From Isoetes taiwanensis (Eukaryota; Streptophyta; Lycopodiopsida; Isoetales; Isoetaceae), in the NCBI GenBank assembly GCA_021234155.1, contig JAJEKV010000097.1, positions 1,612,001 through 1,676,000 on the forward strand: 64,000 bases of DNA, given 5' to 3'. The position numbers were made by a program, and so were the translations under genes. A model generated the notes under the pieces. It did not search any database. It was not told the origin of the DNA and saw only the letters and a program-made list of their open reading frames with translations. This document shows, piece after piece, positions 36,189-47,446 of this stretch; within the stretch, counting starts at the first letter, position 1; every line of letters starts with the position of its first letter.

Positions 36189-37319
36189 CTAAAAAGAAAC
36201 CCTCAGACATTTGTCACCTTCCTTGATCCACGTCAATCCTGCTTTAATTTTGACTTGATGAATTTTGACCAATTCTAGTCTCTTAATTTCCAGTAAAACT
36301 GCCTTTTCCCTTTCGCCTGAACTAGTGACATTTCTTCTTAGTTCTGTCAATTCTGTATATAGTGATTCCAGCAAAGCATTTTCTTTAGCCACCTTGTCAC
36401 GACCCCAAGCTTTAGCAAATTTTTTTATTGCTGCTAGAGACGCAATCGTGGCTTCCATTCCTCGCTTATTTTTTCTAGCTGCAATCCAGATTTGCTTACA
36501 CTGAGTTTTGAAGCCTTCATCTTTGAGAAACCTAGGGTTCAGCTTGAAGACTGTTTTAAGTGGTTTAAAGGTACTAACTCTAGAGGAGCATATTAACTGT
36601 GGATTATGATCTGAAATGGAGTTCTCTAAGAGGTTATGACGATACAATGACGTGTTCTTTTCTTGCATGGCCTGAGAGCTTATATAACATGTATCATGTC
36701 GCGCATATGCCCTGCCATCTCCAATCCAGCCATTACGCCACGTAAATCCTGGATCACCTTCTATTTCAATGAATCCCAACTCATTGAGCATACTCAGCCA
36801 TTGCTCCCTTTCGAATCCATGTACAACATCAGCCCCGCTCCCGTATCCATCACTGCTATTTTCCACCATATTAAAGTCCCCGACCAAAATCCATATTATG
36901 TCACGGTCAAAGTTTTTCAGCTTATTCTTTACACTGGCCCATAGGGATGACCTTTGTCTAGCTTGATTATGCGCATAAATATTTATCACACCCCATTTTT
37001 TACTATGAGCATACCATGTTACTATTGTGCACCTCCCAAAGTGATCAGTATATGTCGACAAAACTTTCAGTTTTTTCTTCCAAGCAATAAAGGTTCCTGC
37101 GCTAGAGGTGCCACTAGAAGATATGATGCCCACATACTCTTTCCCTAATATATTAAGCAAAATCTCTACTTCTTCCTTTTTACATTTATGTTCCTGTAGA
37201 CAAACAACATCTGGACAAAAAATTTTCAATGCTAGAGAGAGTCTACTACCTTTGGCCTCAGAGGATTTTATCCCCCTGATATTCCAGCTCAAAATTTTAT
37301 GCTCCATTAGAGAACACAT
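36189..37319 (-). pseudogene. L1 ORF2 endonuclease part
   Basis: The 376-codon frame begins near the start of ORF2. It reads ILSWNIRGIKS, then CLQEHKC, WYAHSKKWGVINIYAH and LVGDFNMVE, followed by FTWRNG and ISDHNPQL. These are the ordered blocks of the APE-like endonuclease of plant L1 LINEs: N, QEHK (catalytic Glu), GDFNM (Asp and Asn) and SDHNPQ (His). All catalytic positions appear kept. The enzyme nicks target DNA to prime reverse transcription. The frame ends with GDKCLRVSF, where other L1 proteins run on into the polymerase, so a frameshift lies here. Confidence 0.88.
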
Positions 37320-37690
37320 TAGATTGTCTGGGCGAATGTCGCTTCACAATATTGCTCTTCCTGTCCTGATGTGATTCTCCTTTTTCTTGGTGTTTCACTA
37401 ACATAATTCTCCATACTTTCAAGATTCTCCATACTTTCGTCCATTGGCAAATCAGCCTATCTGTTATTATGCACTGGGAACTCCCCATTAACATCACATC
37501 ATTTGAATCGGGTTGATATATGTGATGAAATGGGCAGAGTGCTTGTTAAATGAATCCGGTGCGGTGGCACGAATCACATGTTTTCCTTCATTGCTCAGCA
37601 TACCAGCACTTGAGAGATGTTTTTGACATTAGTTTCAGCAGTTTTCACTCATTGCTAGAATGCCACCAAATATTTTTGGCGCATACATGA

Positions 37691-37710
37691 AAAAGATAGA
37701 AAGTCGTAGA
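37691..37710. repeat. Target-site duplication, left
   Basis: AAAAGATAGAAAGTCGTAGA, identical to 38815-38834. The pair brackets the next LINE. Confidence 0.95.
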
Positions 37711-38814
37711 TTTTTGGCGTGTGCTCTTCCAGCTAGATTATGCCTCTGTTTATCACCACTCTTCTCCTTTCTTGTGGGTTCCTCTACCCCCTGCGTGACT
37801 TGCCCTTGGTTGCCACCATGCATGCTCGGACGCAGGCCCGTTGGAGGCGAGCTGCTGTGCTCACCTTGGAGGATTGGTATTGGGGTGGTCAGCTAGCTTC
37901 GTGGGAGTCCTTTCGAGCTCGCTTTTGCCTGAGGGGCAGTGACCGAGCTATCTGGGAACAAGTGGCGAGGAGTATTTCGCTGCACATACCTATAGTCCCT
38001 CAAAATGATGTGGTGGTGCAGGTTTGGAAGATTCATCCGGATGTTGTGTCTTCTTGTTTTGTGTGGTCTTGTTACCGGGTGCTGGCTATTCATGACACAC
38101 TGCCCCCTTCAGGCAAGTGGTCTCTGCAGCTTCCGGGTTCTCGATGGCGGGTTTGGACGTGGACATATGGAGCTCACTTCCCCACCGAAGGTTAGGGTGC
38201 TTCGTGGTAGGTGGTGCAATCACCGATCGGGTGAATGCCCTTGTGAGTCAATTTAGGCCGGGTGTGAGCCCTCTCTCGCCCTTTGTTGTGGCCTTCATCG
38301 TGAGATCCGTGGAGCATTGTGCGGTTTTATGCCCTCGCTTTGCAGCCTGCCTGGATTGGGTTAGGGCTCGGTTTCGTGAGATTGACTAGCCGCCAGCTTG
38401 TTGCTTCATGTGTATCCTCGGTGCTTGGCCGCTCTTGGGCAAGCCTTGCATCTGTCGTGGGCTGGTTGGTGTGGCTGATTTGGAAGCGGGCGGGCGGCTG
38501 TGGATCTTCGGGGGATTCAGCACCGGGCAAGCTGAATTCCTCTCGATTCCTCGACTCGGTACAAGCTATTTCAAAAGCTTTCTCGATGTTCCTGAGATTT
38601 GTAGAGCTGGAAGTTTGCCATTTGGCAGGACTTCTTGGGTGTTGTAGATGGTGATGGTCGGTTTGTACAGCAGTAGAGTTGCAGTTTTTCTATGAGTTTG
38701 TTATAGAGTGTCGAGATATCGCTGTCTCTTTGAGGCAGCTCTCCTTCCTCCTCACTTGCTTTGTAACATTACCATTCTTTTAATATATTGACGACACAGT
38801 TCTTCAAAAAAAAA
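37711..38814 (+). mobile_element. 5'-truncated L1-type LINE with perfect 20-bp target duplication
   Basis: The 1.1-kb insertion is flanked by a perfect 20-bp direct repeat and ends in a poly(A) run at about 38806-38818. Its coding part, read in shifting frames, is the C-terminal region of L1 ORF2. It includes LEDWYWGGQLASWESFRAR, a block with LPPSGKWSLQ, EHCAVLCPRFAACLDW from the zf-RVT region, and WLVWLIWKR. These resemble VLWRLD-type and zf-RVT sequences of the minus-strand L1 nearby but belong to another subfamily. It is a dead-on-arrival copy with no reverse transcriptase core. Confidence 0.93.
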
Positions 38815-38834
38815 AAAAGATAGAAAGTCGTAGA
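38815..38834. repeat. Target-site duplication, right
   Basis: Identical to 37691-37710. It follows the poly(A) run directly. Confidence 0.95.
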
Positions 38835-38917
38835 CTATTTTTGTTAAAAACAAGACAAATGTTGTAAATTGTTTTGCTCCATGATCTTCAAGGTCCAAAA
38901 GGGACATGATTTAAATA

Positions 38918-38918
<1 letters not shown>

Positions 38919-38990
<72 letters not shown>
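38919..38990. repeat. TTA/ATT microsatellite, about 24 units
   Basis: Uninterrupted TAT/ATT trinucleotide run of about 72 bases. Confidence 0.98.
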
Positions 38991-39811
38991 GAAAGAAACA
39001 ACTATAAGACAAACCGTAGCAGTGGAAATAAAAACAATTAGGAAGCTAATGTTCTATAAATAACAAACATTCATGCCAAAGCAAACCACAAAGCAACCCT
39101 CCACTAAACAACACTAAATAATTGAATACATAATCATGAACACAAAAGCATTTTACGCTCTATTTAATCGGAAGTATAACATCGACTCTTATCATTTACA
39201 AGATGATAACAGTCAATAAATACAAAATATTGAATAAGAATCAATAAACACGACGATTCTTGTCACCTACATGGTAATCACAATAGTCTGTAATTGTGCA
39301 TGCATCAATGGCTCCTTTAAAGGGCAACCCATTAATGCATTAGCATCTTGTTTTTTTAACAACCAAAAAGAAAAAAAAAGGGCCGCTCATTGAACCATTG
39401 AATCTTAAGAAAATTCATCTGTCGTACACGTGGCAAGCAAGCGTAAAGAAACCAAGTAGAGAAAATAGCCATTGAGGACTTAGCAGGCGATTGAATCCTA
39501 ATCCAACTAGCCAAATCCCATAAACATAAATCCCCTAAACAGAAACTGGCAGAACAAGAAGGGAAGCAACTCCAAAATTCTGTGGAGATGAGAATACTGT
39601 GAAGCACGCCGTAGGATCAGCTCAACTGAAAACCCAGCCCGTCCGGGCAAAGCAAGAGCAAGAGCAAGAGCAGATTCGAATGAAGAAGCAAAGAAGAAGA
39701 ATAAAGAAGAACATGCAAAGCCCTTACAAATGACTTCCTCAAACTTCAAGCAAGAGCAGCCATTTGCATTTGAACAGGAAATCTGAAGTGAATTGAATAT
39801 TCTGCCCATCG
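38991..39811. other. No gene seen
   Basis: AT-rich stretch without a supported gene. Repeated GAGCAA units at 39650-39672 are low-complexity. Confidence 0.5.
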
Positions 39812-39960
39812 CTGCAGCGGCGGCGGCGGCCTAGTGGTAAGACCGTTGGCTTAGGGCTGTTTTGATCACTGGTTCAAATCCCACTGTCTACAGCCGGGTG
39901 GGAGACGTGAGTGAGTGGAAGTCTCACCGTGTGGGTGCAAAGCAAAGCAATAATTTGTTT
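39812..39960 (+). mobile_element. tRNA-derived SINE candidate
   Basis: An A-box-like CTAGTGGTAAGACC at about 39831 is followed 40 bases later by a perfect B box, GGTTCAAATCC, at 39871-39881. This is the internal RNA polymerase III promoter of tRNAs and tRNA-derived SINEs. The folded arms of a real tRNA are not present (the sequence after the B box is CACTGTCTACAGCC), so a SINE head is more likely than a tRNA gene. A body of about 70 bases follows with GTGAGTGAGTGGAAGTCTCA, which resembles the bodies of plant SINEs of the Au type. Ends and target duplication were not resolved. Confidence 0.55.
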
Positions 39961-40032
39961 CTAAAGAAACACCCGTAGCAAGAATGGCCCCAATATTGAC
40001 AAAAATTTCTTGCCAGAATATGAAATGCAACA

Positions 40033-40162
40033 GCCAGCAAAGCTCCTGCAATTCTGATCCCGTTTTCCAGCTTCAGAATGGTTGCGTGAATCTAATGGCC
40101 AGCAAAGCTCCTGCAATTCTGATCCCGTTTCCTAGCTTCAGAATGGTTTCATGAATCTAATG
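40033..40162. repeat. 65-bp tandem duplication
   Basis: Two units start GCCAGCAAAGCTCCTGCAAT and end TCTAATG. They differ at about three or four bases, so the duplication is fairly young. Confidence 0.92.
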
Positions 40163-41134
40163 GGGAACTCTAATAATAATATATGTAAAAGCTAGAATTA
40201 TGGTCTTTACATAGTAAGGGAAAAGGTAAAAAAGGAAGTGGATAAATGTTTAAAATTCCCTTTAAACTATTTTCATTAACTTTGAGGATGATGCACAATA
40301 TACATAAAAACAAGTTATCAACCACGTCCACAAATCATGACATGCGACATGTGACATCTTCTTTTCACGAATATAGTTGTTTTCAAGTCGCAGATGGAAC
40401 TGAGGTTTCTTGATTCAACTTGGCATTCTAGAGATGTTACCTGCAGTTCCAACGAATGCACCCTACATTCCAACTTTTCAACCCAACAGAATTGATTGTT
40501 AACCGGTTTTCACATTTGAAGAATGACCTACTTCAAATTCTGGAGTGTCAACATTGCCGCCGTGCTCCCCGTCGTGTTGGCACTGTTTGCACCCTCGAAT
40601 TTAAAGCAGGTAGTCATTTCTGTATACAATATAGACAATGGGGGCATTTTCTATCTGTGGAATGGAGATCAGCCCTACTATTCCATTCAATAAATAAATT
40701 CCTTCAATCAACAGGTAAAGTTCAGTTCCCATATTGTGGGGGAATGGAATTAGGGAGCAATTCCAGGGGTCCTGTGATAGGCCATCCAATTTGTAACCTA
40801 AGATTCTAAGCTGTTTGTTTTCCAGGTAACTTTTGGGTGCACGATTTGGACAGTGTTTTACTGGCGCTGCCATCAATAAATTTTGTTCACAACTATATTT
40901 TCTTGCAAGGGGGGCTTAGCAAGCAAGCCTATTCAACATTTTCGAGTATTTTAAGAATAAATTACTAAGAAGGATTGAAGCATTCTGGTGAAAAAACTTA
41001 CAGTCCATCTCCATCAAACTCCAATTCCAAAACTTCACTAATAGAAATTGATCAAATTAAAGCTTAGAGGTAGATTTTTTGGGTTGGCGTTCTTCAAGAA
41101 GTGGCATTTCAAGAAAATGCAAGAAATCAATGTT
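40163..41134. other. No clear gene
   Basis: A 117-codon open stretch at 40456-40809 has several Cys and His residues but no domain that I recognise. Possible donor and acceptor sites (AAAGCAG/GTAGTC near 40608, ACAG/GTAAAG near 40713) are not enough for a gene model. Confidence 0.4.
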
Positions 41135-41331
41135 GAGATATTTAACAAGTCTAGAACATAACTAGAATAGAATAGGATAGAATAGAATAGAATAGAATAG
41201 AATAGAATAGAAGGTTACAGAGGCAAACTTGCTGACCAAATGCTAGCAGCGGGCTTCTAGAAAACTTTTGGGTCAAGAAGTTTGCCTCCGTGACCTTCTA
41301 TTCTATTCAATCAAGACTTGCTAAATATCTC
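41135..41331. mobile_element. Foldback (MITE-like) element with a TAGAA tandem run
   Basis: The outer arms GAGATATTTAACAAGTCT (41135-41152) and AGACTTGCTAAATATCTC (41314-41331) are inverted repeats with one mismatch. The inner arms, GAATAGAAGGTTACAGAGGC and following bases near 41206-41236, pair with 41268-41308. The left side also carries an AGAAT tandem run at 41165-41210, of which the right side holds only two units. No open frame is inside. Target duplication was not seen. Confidence 0.75.
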
Positions 41332-43074
41332 CGTATTTGAAAAAGAAAAACTTTCTGGTCAAGGATCATCCTTCAACCTTTCATGCCTTCAAGATGGTTA
41401 AGACATAAAATTAGGAAGAACAAATTACTTATGCAGCTTTGAGATCCACAGGAATACCTTTTAACACACTTATCCATGAAGAGATGTACAGCATTTGCAT
41501 CTAATCATATAGGTGCATGTCATCGATGAATTGAAAGATGCAAATGCAAACATGAACCACGTTAATGATAGAATGAAGGGATAGGGCCAATAAAAAGCTG
41601 AATTTTGTTTCTAATCTATTTTTGGAAGAAGAATCAGAATATCTAACTTTTTGTGTATGGATTCTTGTGGATTCTAATTTAACAAATTTGTTAGTATTGG
41701 AGACATGCAGCTGAGAAGCGAGATGTCTTAATCCCAATTGATTATATATGCAAGGTACTTCTTACCGGGGGGACTGAAAAAATTAAAAAGGAGGGGGAAT
41801 CATCCACAAAAAGGGAAGAAAAGGGACAGAAGAAGGATGAATCAGGGCCAACCCCAACTCGGCCTGCACTAAGGACTGCTCCAACTCAGTCTGCATGAAG
41901 GCCTGCCCCAGCTAAATCCACACCGAAATATGATTGAATGAAATGGCTCAACAACCTGGTATCGACATTCAAATGTGCTCAAAAAATGGTTAATAGGTAG
42001 GATTTACGAAGAAGGTGACCCAGCATTAGGTTGGCACCAAATTTTGTATAAATTATCTTCATATAAAATATAAGAAGTTCCCGTTGTTTTACATATGGAT
42101 GAGAAGTTAGGAGGGGATAATATAGGCACATAAGTATCTGAGTATGCCAGTAGACAATGGAAATGGATCTCTGTGTCGAGCAATATCTATTTTGTTAATG
42201 ATATGAAGCGAGAGAAACCAAGCTAACATCGCCATAGACGCATCAAACAATTGGACTGGAAAAAGGGTGGGCTTAAAGCCATTTGATAACAATACAGCCT
42301 TACATGGCCTGTCAAAGACAAGATAAGGATACACCAGAATATGAGTTTATGATTGCATGTCGAGACTTATGACATGAATTATGTACAGTGTGACTGGGAG
42401 GGCATGCATGACATACAAGGACATGCATAACATACATATAATGTATTATGTATATAAGTATTATGTACATAATGTATTATCTAAATGTAATTTTAGTTGA
42501 CCAGAATAGACCCAAACACATACGTTGTTGGAAGCAGAGCTCGCAATTGGTTACAAAAATGGATCCTAGGCCCGCAATGGGACTATACAGTACGGTAAAA
42601 ACAAAGCATACCTGTTAAAATATGATATATCGATGCTGCCAAATGGAAGCAATTGAAGATGAAGACCACACTCTCCAAAATTGGTCATTATCATGCACAT
42701 ATAGACCCCCCACAAGCTTACCCATTTTTTCCAGGAGAAATTCATTGTAGACTTAACATATATCTTTTTTAACCAAATTGCTACTAAAAACTCAAAAGAT
42801 ACTGTGTCAGCTATATTTTTATTTCCAACAAATTTTTCTAACCAAGCTTCAATTATTTATGTTTTAAATTCTATACAACTTGGAATGAAGGTGTATTCTG
42901 GATCAATTCAATCCATAGCTCATAACTACTGTCTTGCATGAATCTTCTTTCACAATTGCAAAGATTTTACATTCCATTAGTAGCTAGAAATGTCGGGAAT
43001 CCAATGAATACTAGCCTTCCATAAGGCTAGCAATTCAATTCAATAGGTCACACGAAATCTCTTTTGATTCAAGG
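41332..43074. other. No gene seen
   Basis: AT-rich stretch without coding pattern. A run of TAATGTATTATGTA-like repeats lies at 42437-42480. Confidence 0.5.
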
Positions 43075-44599
43075 GAGAGGACCGAGAAGGGCCACCAAGG
43101 AAGCGACCCCGTGCAAACGCAATGGACAAGGGAGAGACATCCTCCATGAAGAAGGAGGCCCGGGCCAAGGCCCACACAGCCAGGCCGGCTCGGCAGACGG
43201 CAGTTGGCTGCTCAGGCCCCACAGGGCCCCCTCCATTGGCAGAACCTTGGGCCGCCATCCAAGCTGGGGTTGAGGCCAATAGTGCCCGCATTGCGTGCCC
43301 GAGATCGAGATGGAGTCCGCAACATCCCACGCGGTTGCGCGAGACGGTTGATGATAGCAAAACAACAGATCACCGAAGTTGGAGACCCAAGCACACGGGT
43401 GGACGACAAAGATCCGCTTTAGTGCACTCGAGAGACAAAGAAGATCGTAGGTGCTCGCAGACATGCGTGCTCGCGTGGATACCCCCCGGACGCCGCGAGA
43501 CGACAGGGACCGGCAATACAAAGACACTTGCAATCACGCCTCGCCTCCACATCGAGGTCGATGAGGCCAATGCCATGGCACGCCACATGCCACACTCCGC
43601 TTGAAGTTGAGGAGTCTACCGCAAAAGATTGAGGCTGCGTTGCCGCCTTTGGAAGTTAACCAGCAAAGATCGAAGCCCTTCGAGAAGGATTTGGCACGGA
43701 CCGGAAATGCAGAGCTCCGACCTGTTGTTGCCCGCCAAGGCAAGGGCCCTCGTGCGCAGGCGCATGAACAATGGCGCATCAGACGGAGATGGCAAGACAG
43801 ACCAAGCTCTTTGTAAGAGCCGGAGCTCCGTGACTTCGAGAATGTGGCCGCAGCGACATGACACACCGCATCGCAGCCCAACAACCCGGCAAGACGCCAA
43901 TCGGGCCACCCGTCAACTCCGAACGCCGACAGCCGCCCCGCCCCGCCGCGACCATCATCACGCTGCGGCGCCACCAGGCCGAAAGGGGCCGCCAGCTCCA
44001 TCGACACCGAGCCCGCGGAGCGCAGCGACGAGCCACAACCTCGGTAGTTCGGGCCCGCCGCAAGAGCCGGGAGAGAATTCACCCGGAAGATACACACACT
44101 GCATCCTTGGGCGCATGACGCTTTCACGGTCCAGACCTGCTCAGTTACGGACCAGCCCGTGTAGGGGGTCCAAATGCCTGTGCCATAGCCGAAGTCGTGG
44201 TGTTCACGGCTATGATGCACAAGTTCGCGAGGCCATATCAGCGCGGGCAAGTTACCGGCGGGCACATCTCTATATGTGAGCGGGATCTTACTCCAAAGGC
44301 GGCGGGAGGCACGCAGTGGGAGTTAAGCCAAGGGTCGGGGGCGCCCGTCGACCAAATCTTTGCGGTACACACTCTTTCGACCAAATGCTACCCTATGCGC
44401 CTCGCTCACGATCCTCTGCAATCGCCCCTACAACTTCGATGCTCTCCTTCGGCCAAATGTTGCCCCTGCTTGCCTCCCGCTTCTGCTTGTCCGTCACTGC
44501 CCGCGACTCGGTCTGCTCCCCTATTTACAGTCCATCCGTGACACACACTACACAAGCATCTCCCACCAGCTCAATAGGAATTGTGCCTCCGGTGGTGGT

Positions 44600-45434
44600 G
44601 CAGGACTGTTGGGGTTTCCCGTGTGACCGAAGAAGGGCGATAGCCTCAATTCGATGGGCTGTGGACATGGACCTCATCTTCCTCATGGAGACATGGGAAC
44701 ACCCAGCCCACAAGCTGCCCGATCTGCCGTGGTACCGGCTTCAATGGTTGTCAGGGGGAGGCGTGGGCATTAAGGGTTGGGGTTGCTGCTACTCACCGGG
44801 TAGCCTTGGCACATTTGGTTTCCCTCCGGAAGATCGACCGGACATAACCGCTACTTGTGGGTCCGAGTGCACCACCCCGGCGGAGATCCTCTCTTCCTAG
44901 TCGCTTGCTACTTTCCCCATGCAAATGAGTCCCTTCATCCACCGACCACGGGAGATGGGCCGGGATGGACCCGTATGTCGATCTATATGATGACATACAA
45001 CAGCACAAGCGGATGGGCAGAGTCATGCTCCTTGGAGACTTCAATGCACGGACAGGAGTGGAACAGGCCATGCGGCTGGACCCCCTCGCGGATGGCGTCT
45101 TTGCGGTTGCATCCCGCAGAGGCGGCTTGCACACGACACTCGGATGACAGGTCGGTCACCCGCCCGGCGGACAATTGCTCGATGTGCGGTATCTTTGACT
45201 GCTCATATGCAATGGCCTACCACGTGGCCCTCTTCCCACGGTACACTTGCGCATTGGGATAATCACGGCGGCGGAACTAGTGTCGTGGATTATGTCATAG
45301 TGGCTGTGCAAGATGTACACCTTATCAGCCATTTTCACGTCGGCATGGACAGTCGGGACGAGGAGACCGACTCAGTTCACCTCCCACTCTATGTGAAGCT
45401 GGCCCGGCCCGGCCTTCTACGGCCGCTTCGATAG
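44600..45434 (+). pseudogene. Family A LINE endonuclease, GC-rich copy
   Basis: Frames in order encode MDLIFLMETWEHPAH (about 44665-44710, catalytic Glu in MET), GGVGIKGWG, LVACYFPHANES (about 44897-44930), YVDLYDDIQQHKR (about 44970-45010), VMLLGDFNARTG (about 45022-45057), and SVVDYVIVAVQDVHLISHF (about 45281-45340). This is the APE-type endonuclease of a LINE. Three or more frame changes break it, between 44880 and 44965, after 45147, and near 45262. The GDFN motif is intact. Confidence 0.75.
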
Positions 45435-46009
45435 CGGCACCTTGCCGACCTCGGTTCGCGCTTGGATTATGGCGGACGAGGGTTCTGTGACATGCTTTCG
45501 CAGAAGCCCTCCCGACAGTTCAGTGGGCCCACACGCTGGAGCAGCAAACCGACCAGCTAGTTGAGCTCCTCAGAACAGGGGCAGACAGGTGCTTTGGGAG
45601 ACCTCCCCCATGCCAGAGATTAGAGGCCGCAACCTTTCCGCGTAACAGATGGTTTGATGCTGAGTGTAAGGAATGCAAACGTGCACTCCGTCTCATCGTG
45701 GATCAGGACACGCGAGCTCAGGGGCACCAGCCATTACCGCGCCTTGCTCAAGGAAACAAAGGCAAGGTACCTGGCAAGGCACCAAGGAGAAATGTTCGGC
45801 CTACTAGACGCCCACCCAAGAACTTTCTGGCGCATGGTACTCTGCGGGCCCGGCCACGACCCTCTACTGAAACATCACGGTGGTGCAATGGGAGCGCATA
45901 CACAATCAGGACTTTATGATCCCCCGAACACCTGGACGGGAGGTGAGAGGTGCCCCCCAGAATATGGCCCTGCTTGGTGATCCGCGAAGAAGATGTCGAA
46001 GAGGGCTGC

Positions 46010-46342
46010 GGCGCTGGCTAATGGGAAGGCGGCAGGACTTAGGCGGCGGCCTGGCGGAGTTGCTCAAGTGGGCGGGACAGCCCATGGTGCCCGTCCTTGC
46101 TGCATTGTTCAACAGGGCGCTGCAAGAGGGTTTTCCCCGGTCATGGACCACAAGTAGGGTTGTTCTGATCTACAAGGCAGGAGACCCACACTGTCCAGCC
46201 AATTACCGAACCATCATGGTCAGCTCAGTGTTTGCCAAGGCGTGGCGGCATTCTCGAACAACCAGGTAACCCGGATGGGCGGCGGCAAATGGAAGTCGGG
46301 GCACTTACCCGTGGCGGGCTTCCGGCCAGACATTCGACCATT
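46010..46342 (+). pseudogene. Family A LINE reverse transcriptase, first part only
   Basis: Reads LLKWAGQPMVPVLAALFNRA, then GFPRSWTTSRVVLIYKAGD and PANYRTIMVSSVFAK. This is the N-terminal part of a LINE reverse transcriptase, as at 14360-14560 in the long copy. The catalytic blocks that should follow, including YADD, are missing: at 46342 the sequence changes to a tandem array. Confidence 0.75.
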
Positions 46343-46343
46343 G

Positions 46344-47446
46344 AAGGTTTTAGAATATGAAATACGGGAGCTTGAACCTCTACCAAATAAGACTACTTTA
46401 ACCAATCTAACACGTGAGCTAACGTGACTATTTTTTATCTTAAATCTACGTTTGCTTTTATAATAACCCATTGAATGGGTTTAGGGATATGGTCTATGGT
46501 TTCAGGAATTATATCCATATCAAATCCCCCTGGAACCCGCTCATTTATGATTGGGGGCGCCTATGATTTTGAGATGTCAAATACGAGTTTGCCTAAGGTT
46601 TTGATGGTATACCGAGCCTCTATACGGCTTCACTTAAGGTTTTAGAATATAAAATACTGGAGCGCGAACCTCTCATTTCGATTATACTCATTTATAATTG
46701 GGGGCGCCTATGATTTTGAGATGTCAAATACTAATTTGCCTAAGGTTTTGATGGTATATCGAGCCTCTATACGGCTTCACTGAAGGTTTTAAAATATGAA
46801 ATACGAGAGCTTGAATCTCTACCAAAATAACTCAATGTCCTAATAAGACTACTTTAACCAATCTAACTAGTGAGCTAATGTGACTATTTTTTATCTTAAA
46901 TCTACGTTTTTTTTTTAATAATCGCCAATTGAATGGTTTTAGGAATATAGTCTATGGTTCAGGAATTATATCCATATCAATCCCCCTGGAACCCCCTGTT
47001 ATTTTGCTGCATATTCTAAACGAGGTGCACCCTGAACTACCACAGTCGTCAGATCTGTCAATCCTACAGCCCAAGCTATATGTTGGAGCCTCTGGGCACC
47101 TCTCATTTCGATTATACTCATTTATAATTGGGGGCGCCTATGATTTTGAGATGTCAAATACTAATTTGCCTAAGGTTTTGATGGTATATCGAGCCTCTAT
47201 ACGGCCTCACTGAAGGTTTTAAAATATGAAATACGAGAGCTTGAATCTCTACCAAAATAACTCAATGTCCTAATAAGAATACTTTAACCAATCTAGCCAG
47301 TGAGCTAACGTGACTATTTTTTATCTTAAATCTATATTTTTTTTATAATAACCATTGAATAGTTTTAGGGTATGGTTTCAGGAATTATATCCATATCAAA
47401 TCCCCCTGGAACCCCCTGTTATTTTGCTGCACATTCCCTTTCATAT
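46344..47446. repeat. Tandem array with 430-bp units, interrupting a LINE
   Basis: Four starts of AAGGTTTTAGAATATGAAAT or close variants lie at 46344, 46636, 46783 and 47213. The last full period is 430 bases. Shared blocks in each unit include TTTTTTATCTTAAATCTACG, GGAATTATATCCATATCAAA, CCCCCTGGAACC and TTGGGGGCGCCTATGATTTT. The second unit start is a short, internally deleted unit. Its sequence is unrelated to the missing polymerase part of the LINE as far as I can see. Confidence 0.9.

Larger units (their letters stand above)
33394..37500 (-). mobile_element. L1-type LINE, nearly complete ORF2, minus strand
   Basis: An APE-type endonuclease, a reverse transcriptase and a C-terminal zinc-finger region follow each other on the minus strand, as in ORF2 of plant L1 LINEs. 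The 3' end is a poly(A) tail, seen as 30 T residues at 33394-33423. Two frameshifts split ORF2 into three frames. No ORF1 was recognised, so the copy is 5'-truncated, with its left end placed only roughly at about 37500. I could not find a target-site duplication. Confidence 0.9.
43075..46342 (+). mobile_element. Family A LINE, GC-rich 5' two thirds
   Basis: This copy is much richer in G, C and CpG than the others and keeps longer frames. The ORF1-like part starts near 43149 with MKKEARAKA, shared with 11299. A proline/arginine-rich stretch follows to about 44300. The endonuclease runs from about 44600 to 45430 and the start of the reverse transcriptase from about 46010. The element breaks off at 46342, inside the block that in the long copy leads into DHIFTLR, and runs directly into a tandem array. 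Sequence that could be its 3' end appears at 47447-48160, but with a different base composition. Confidence 0.82.

Noticed and set aside
38919-38990. Leucine-repeat open frame
   Set aside because: Translation of a TTA microsatellite, not a gene.
39507-39809. 100-codon open stretch on the minus strand
   Set aside because: Contains a low-complexity Ala/Leu run from GAGCAA repeats, and no domain.
43534-44265. 243-codon open stretch on the minus strand
   Set aside because: It is the complement of the GC-rich ORF1-like part of the family A LINE; long frames on both strands are expected there.
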